Positions 6,303 through 8,115 of a stretch of 8,115 bases of DNA are shown here, piece by piece. The DNA lies in NCBI GenBank assembly GCA_001872165.1, contig MNXK01000188.1, forward strand, positions 1 through 8,115, given 5' to 3'. The DNA comes from Anaerolineae bacterium CG2_30_58_95 (GTDB taxonomy: Bacteria > Chloroflexota > Anaerolineae > Anaerolineales > Villigracilaceae). A program made the translations under genes and the position numbers. The stretch's first letter is position 1, and each line of letters begins with the position of its first letter. The notes under the pieces are model-generated. The model was not told the origin of the DNA. It did no database searches and saw only the letters and a list, made by a program, of their open reading frames with translations.

Positions 6303-6878
6303 ATGCCCACTCCCACATCCATCTACCAACTCAAAATCACGTTGAACGATTCCAAGCCTCCCATCTGGCGCAGAATTCTGGTTCCAGATTCAATCTCATT
6401 GCATCAACTACACACCATCCTGCAAATCGTCATGGGCTGGGAGGGCTATCACCTGCACCAGTTCATCATTGACGATGAATATTACGGCGACCCCGAAGAC
6501 GATGAAATGGGCGATATGAAAAATGAAAAGCGCTACCGCCTGAATCAGTTTGTCAGGCGCAAGGGATTCAAGTTCATCTACGAATACGACTTCGGCGATA
6601 GTTGGGAACACATCATTCTCGTCGAAGCCATCCTGCCCATTCAAAAGGGCGCGCAATATCCTATTTGTTTGGAGGGCAAACGCGCCTGCCCGCCCGAAGA
6701 TGTGGGCGGCGTGTGGGGTTATGAGGAATTCCTGGAGGTCATCTCCAACCCAAAGCATCCCGAACACGAAGAAATGCTGGAATGGGTCGGCGAAGATTTT
6801 GATCCCGAATTCTTCGATATCGAAGACGCCAATTTGGGTCTGCGCCAATTTGCTTCAAGGGCAAGAATGGCAAAATAA
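6303..6878 (+). CDS. Plasmid pRiA4b ORF-3 family protein
   Basis: This is a 191-residue soluble protein with no signal peptide or membrane segment. It follows the PRiA4_ORF3 family along its length: YQLKITL (8-14), PPIWRRILVP (19-28), LHTILQIVMGW (36-46), HLHQF (50-54), YEYDFGDSWEH (93-103), a proline/cysteine block around CLEGKRACPPEDVGG (122-136), GYEEF (139-143), then HPEHEEMLEW and FDPEFFD. The biochemical role of this family is not established. It is widespread in bacteria, on chromosomes and plasmids, sometimes fused to SEC-C or other small domains. The start is fixed by AAGGAG six bases upstream. It lies 46 bases after addA, with two hairpins between, and 20 bases before the next gene, so the downstream pair is probably co-transcribed. 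The GC content is visibly lower than in addA, hinting at a separate origin. Confidence 0.9.
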   Translation: MPTPTSIYQLKITLNDSKPPIWRRILVPDSISLHQLHTILQIVMGWEGYHLHQFIIDDEYYGDPEDDEMGDMKNEKRYRLNQFVRRKGFKFIYEYDFGDSWEHIILVEAILPIQKGAQYPICLEGKRACPPEDVGGVWGYEEFLEVISNPKHPEHEEMLEWVGEDFDPEFFDIEDANLGLRQFASRARMAK

Positions 6879-6898
6879 TAAAGAGTTGCAGGAAAACC

Positions 6899-7750
6899 AT
6901 GTCCAAAAAATCCCCCTCCTTTGGCGAACTTCCTGCCCGCTATAAATTCTTCCTCAACCCGTATAGCGACGCTCGTTTTTCTCGCTGTCCGCAATGCGAA
7001 GAAAAAACCGCGCAAAAGAAAGTGCCCCTGATGATACACGTTGATCCGCACTATCCGATCAACCTGAACTACACTTGTCGCTACTGTCCCAAATGCGACA
7101 TCTTGATTGCCCATAAAGATGAAATCGAAGGGCATTTGCGCCGCTTGTTTTCCGAACGTGCGCCTGAAGTGGTTGGCAATGATTATCTGGTGATGGGCAC
7201 CACCGAACGCGCTTATTGGAAAGAGGGATTTACCAAACCCCCTTTGCCGCCAGAAGCACTTGCCAATTTGCACGGTTTCAAGGAATACCTTACCTTCGAG
7301 AGAATTGGCGGATGGCTTCCCAACGAAACCGCACAGGAATTATCTTCTCCAAAGCTTGAGCCTTCAGAACCAACTCTTTTTGTTGACAACATTGACGAAG
7401 CGCTGAAACTCAGCGAAAAGATGAAGGAACACCTGCCCATCATCGTCCGCCCCAGCAGCGCGCTGGTAATAAGGTTGCGCAGGCAGGGCATAAACGTAGA
7501 CCGCTATAAGCCGTTGGAGATTCACATGGTACTCTACATGGGAAACGAAGCGGGGATTGCCTGCGACATCACCCCAAAAGGAGGGGAGGCTAATCCTGTT
7601 ATCTGCTCATTGACCCACTTGGAAATCATCGGAAATGACCCGCTGGCGCAAGAGATGAAAGCCTACCAGCAGGAGCGGACGAAAAAACTCGCGCGCTACC
7701 CAGGCAACGCGCCGATAGGTATTACGATCACGCCAAAAGCTAAAAGGTAA
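6899..7750 (+). CDS. Unrecognised protein with cysteine-rich zinc-ribbon-like N-terminus
   Basis: The 283-residue product matches no family I can name with certainty. The N-terminal part has CPQC (Cys30, Cys33) and, about 27 residues on, CRYCPKC (Cys60, Cys63, Cys66), as expected for a zinc ribbon with one extra cysteine; His47 and His51 lie between. The first CxxC follows the aromatic lead-in YKFFLNPYSDARF. The middle (about 85-165) is featureless. The C-terminal part (about 160-270) looks like a second compact domain, with DEALKLSEKMKEHLPIIVRP, LEIHMVLYMGNEAGIACDI, and then SLTHLEI and EMKAYQQERTKKLA. A weak AGGA lies five bases before the ATG. It starts 20 bases after the PRiA4_ORF3-family gene and probably shares its transcript, so a joint function is plausible; nucleic-acid or metal binding would fit the cysteines but is inferred. 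It ends 7 bases before a convergent gene. Confidence 0.82.
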   Translation: MSKKSPSFGELPARYKFFLNPYSDARFSRCPQCEEKTAQKKVPLMIHVDPHYPINLNYTCRYCPKCDILIAHKDEIEGHLRRLFSERAPEVVGNDYLVMGTTERAYWKEGFTKPPLPPEALANLHGFKEYLTFERIGGWLPNETAQELSSPKLEPSEPTLFVDNIDEALKLSEKMKEHLPIIVRPSSALVIRLRRQGINVDRYKPLEIHMVLYMGNEAGIACDITPKGGEANPVICSLTHLEIIGNDPLAQEMKAYQQERTKKLARYPGNAPIGITITPKAKR

Positions 7751-7757
7751 GTGGGGA

Positions 7758-8115
7758 TTAGAACAAGCTCGGTTGGTTCGGTTGCGGAGGCAGGTTCTTC
7801 GCTTTCTCCTGCAACCATCCCGCCAACTTGACCGGCGCTTCCTTGAACGGATGTGGAAACGCCAGCGCGCCTTTTTGCAACAGCAATCTATTTCCCTCTG
7901 GCATGGCATCATGCTCCAGCACGAACACAGGCACCCAGCCGTGCTTGAGCGTTTCGGTTGCTCCCGCCCAGGTGCCTCCCGTTTTGGCGTCCGAGGCGAC
8001 GACGATGGCATAATCGGCCAACGCGTAGATGAGACGATTGCGTCCCATCGCCGCGCCGACGGAGAACCCGGCATTGGGACTGTAGGGTGTAACCAGGCAC
8101 AGGTCGCCGCGCCGC
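7758..8115 (-). CDS. dprA: DprA/Smf-like DNA-processing protein, C-terminal part only
   Basis: On the minus strand the frame is open to the right edge, so the beginning of the gene is outside; 118 residues are visible. The visible part is the end of a Rossmann fold: LCLVTPYSPNAGF, then GAAMGRNRLIYALADYAIVVAS, then GGTWAGATETLKHGWVPVFV. The RNR-L-I-ALAD stretch matches the conserved RNRIIAGLS region of DprA, and GGTWAGA replaces the usual SGTLITA. DprA binds single-stranded DNA and loads RecA in natural transformation, but this subgroup with GGTWAGA is divergent and some relatives sit in defence loci, so its job is uncertain. There is no C-terminal winged helix: the protein stops soon after the fold with a proline- and glutamine-rich tail ending QPSLF. 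The internal ATG at 8046-8048 is not the start, since homology continues upstream of it. Confidence 0.82.
   Translation of the reverse strand, partial: RRGDLCLVTPYSPNAGFSVGAAMGRNRLIYALADYAIVVASDAKTGGTWAGATETLKHGWVPVFVLEHDAMPEGNRLLLQKGALAFPHPFKEAPVKLAGWLQEKAKNLPPQPNQPSLF

Overview
The window holds the end of one operon-like block, a two-gene unit behind it, and the end of a gene running the other way. The codon use is GC-rich. The AddB-type protein has a four-cysteine iron-sulfur signature, and short palindromic repeats are scattered even inside genes. Together with the style of the PRiA4_ORF3 and DprA-like proteins, this suggests a bacterium, most plausibly Chloroflexota (Anaerolineae-like). 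The taxonomic guess is inference only.

Positions 3-6256 carry a tightly coupled pair for double-strand-break repair. The 5'-truncated first gene encodes an AddB-type subunit with a PD-(D/E)XK nuclease and Fe-S cysteines. It overlaps by one base a complete AddA-type UvrD/Rep helicase with a C-terminal nuclease. The two proteins are expected to form an AddAB/RecBCD-like helicase-nuclease that resects DNA ends for RecA.

The most unusual property is that both genes are loaded with in-frame pieces of dispersed repeat DNA. AddB contains a 155-bp palindromic element with perfect 13-bp ends (137-291), a GEGQGEG-type repeat (about 747-795) and an inverted repeat (about 888-941). AddA contains a 21-bp tandem repeat with a second related patch, two copies of a 47-bp element in the same frame and orientation, two larger hairpin-rich inserts and two oppositely oriented pieces of another family. 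The inserts lie between helicase motifs and none destroys one.

The addA stop codon lies inside a perfect hairpin, followed at once by a second perfect hairpin. Then come two co-directional genes of lower GC: a PRiA4_ORF3-family protein (6303-6878) with a strong ribosome binding site, and an unrecognised protein with a cysteine-rich zinc-ribbon-like N-terminus (6899-7750). On the minus strand, ending 7 bases from that gene's stop, is the 3' part of a DprA/Smf-like gene (7758-8115) whose last five residues, QPSLF, resemble a sliding-clamp-binding motif. No RNA gene, CRISPR array, transposase or gene-free stretch over 300 bases was seen.
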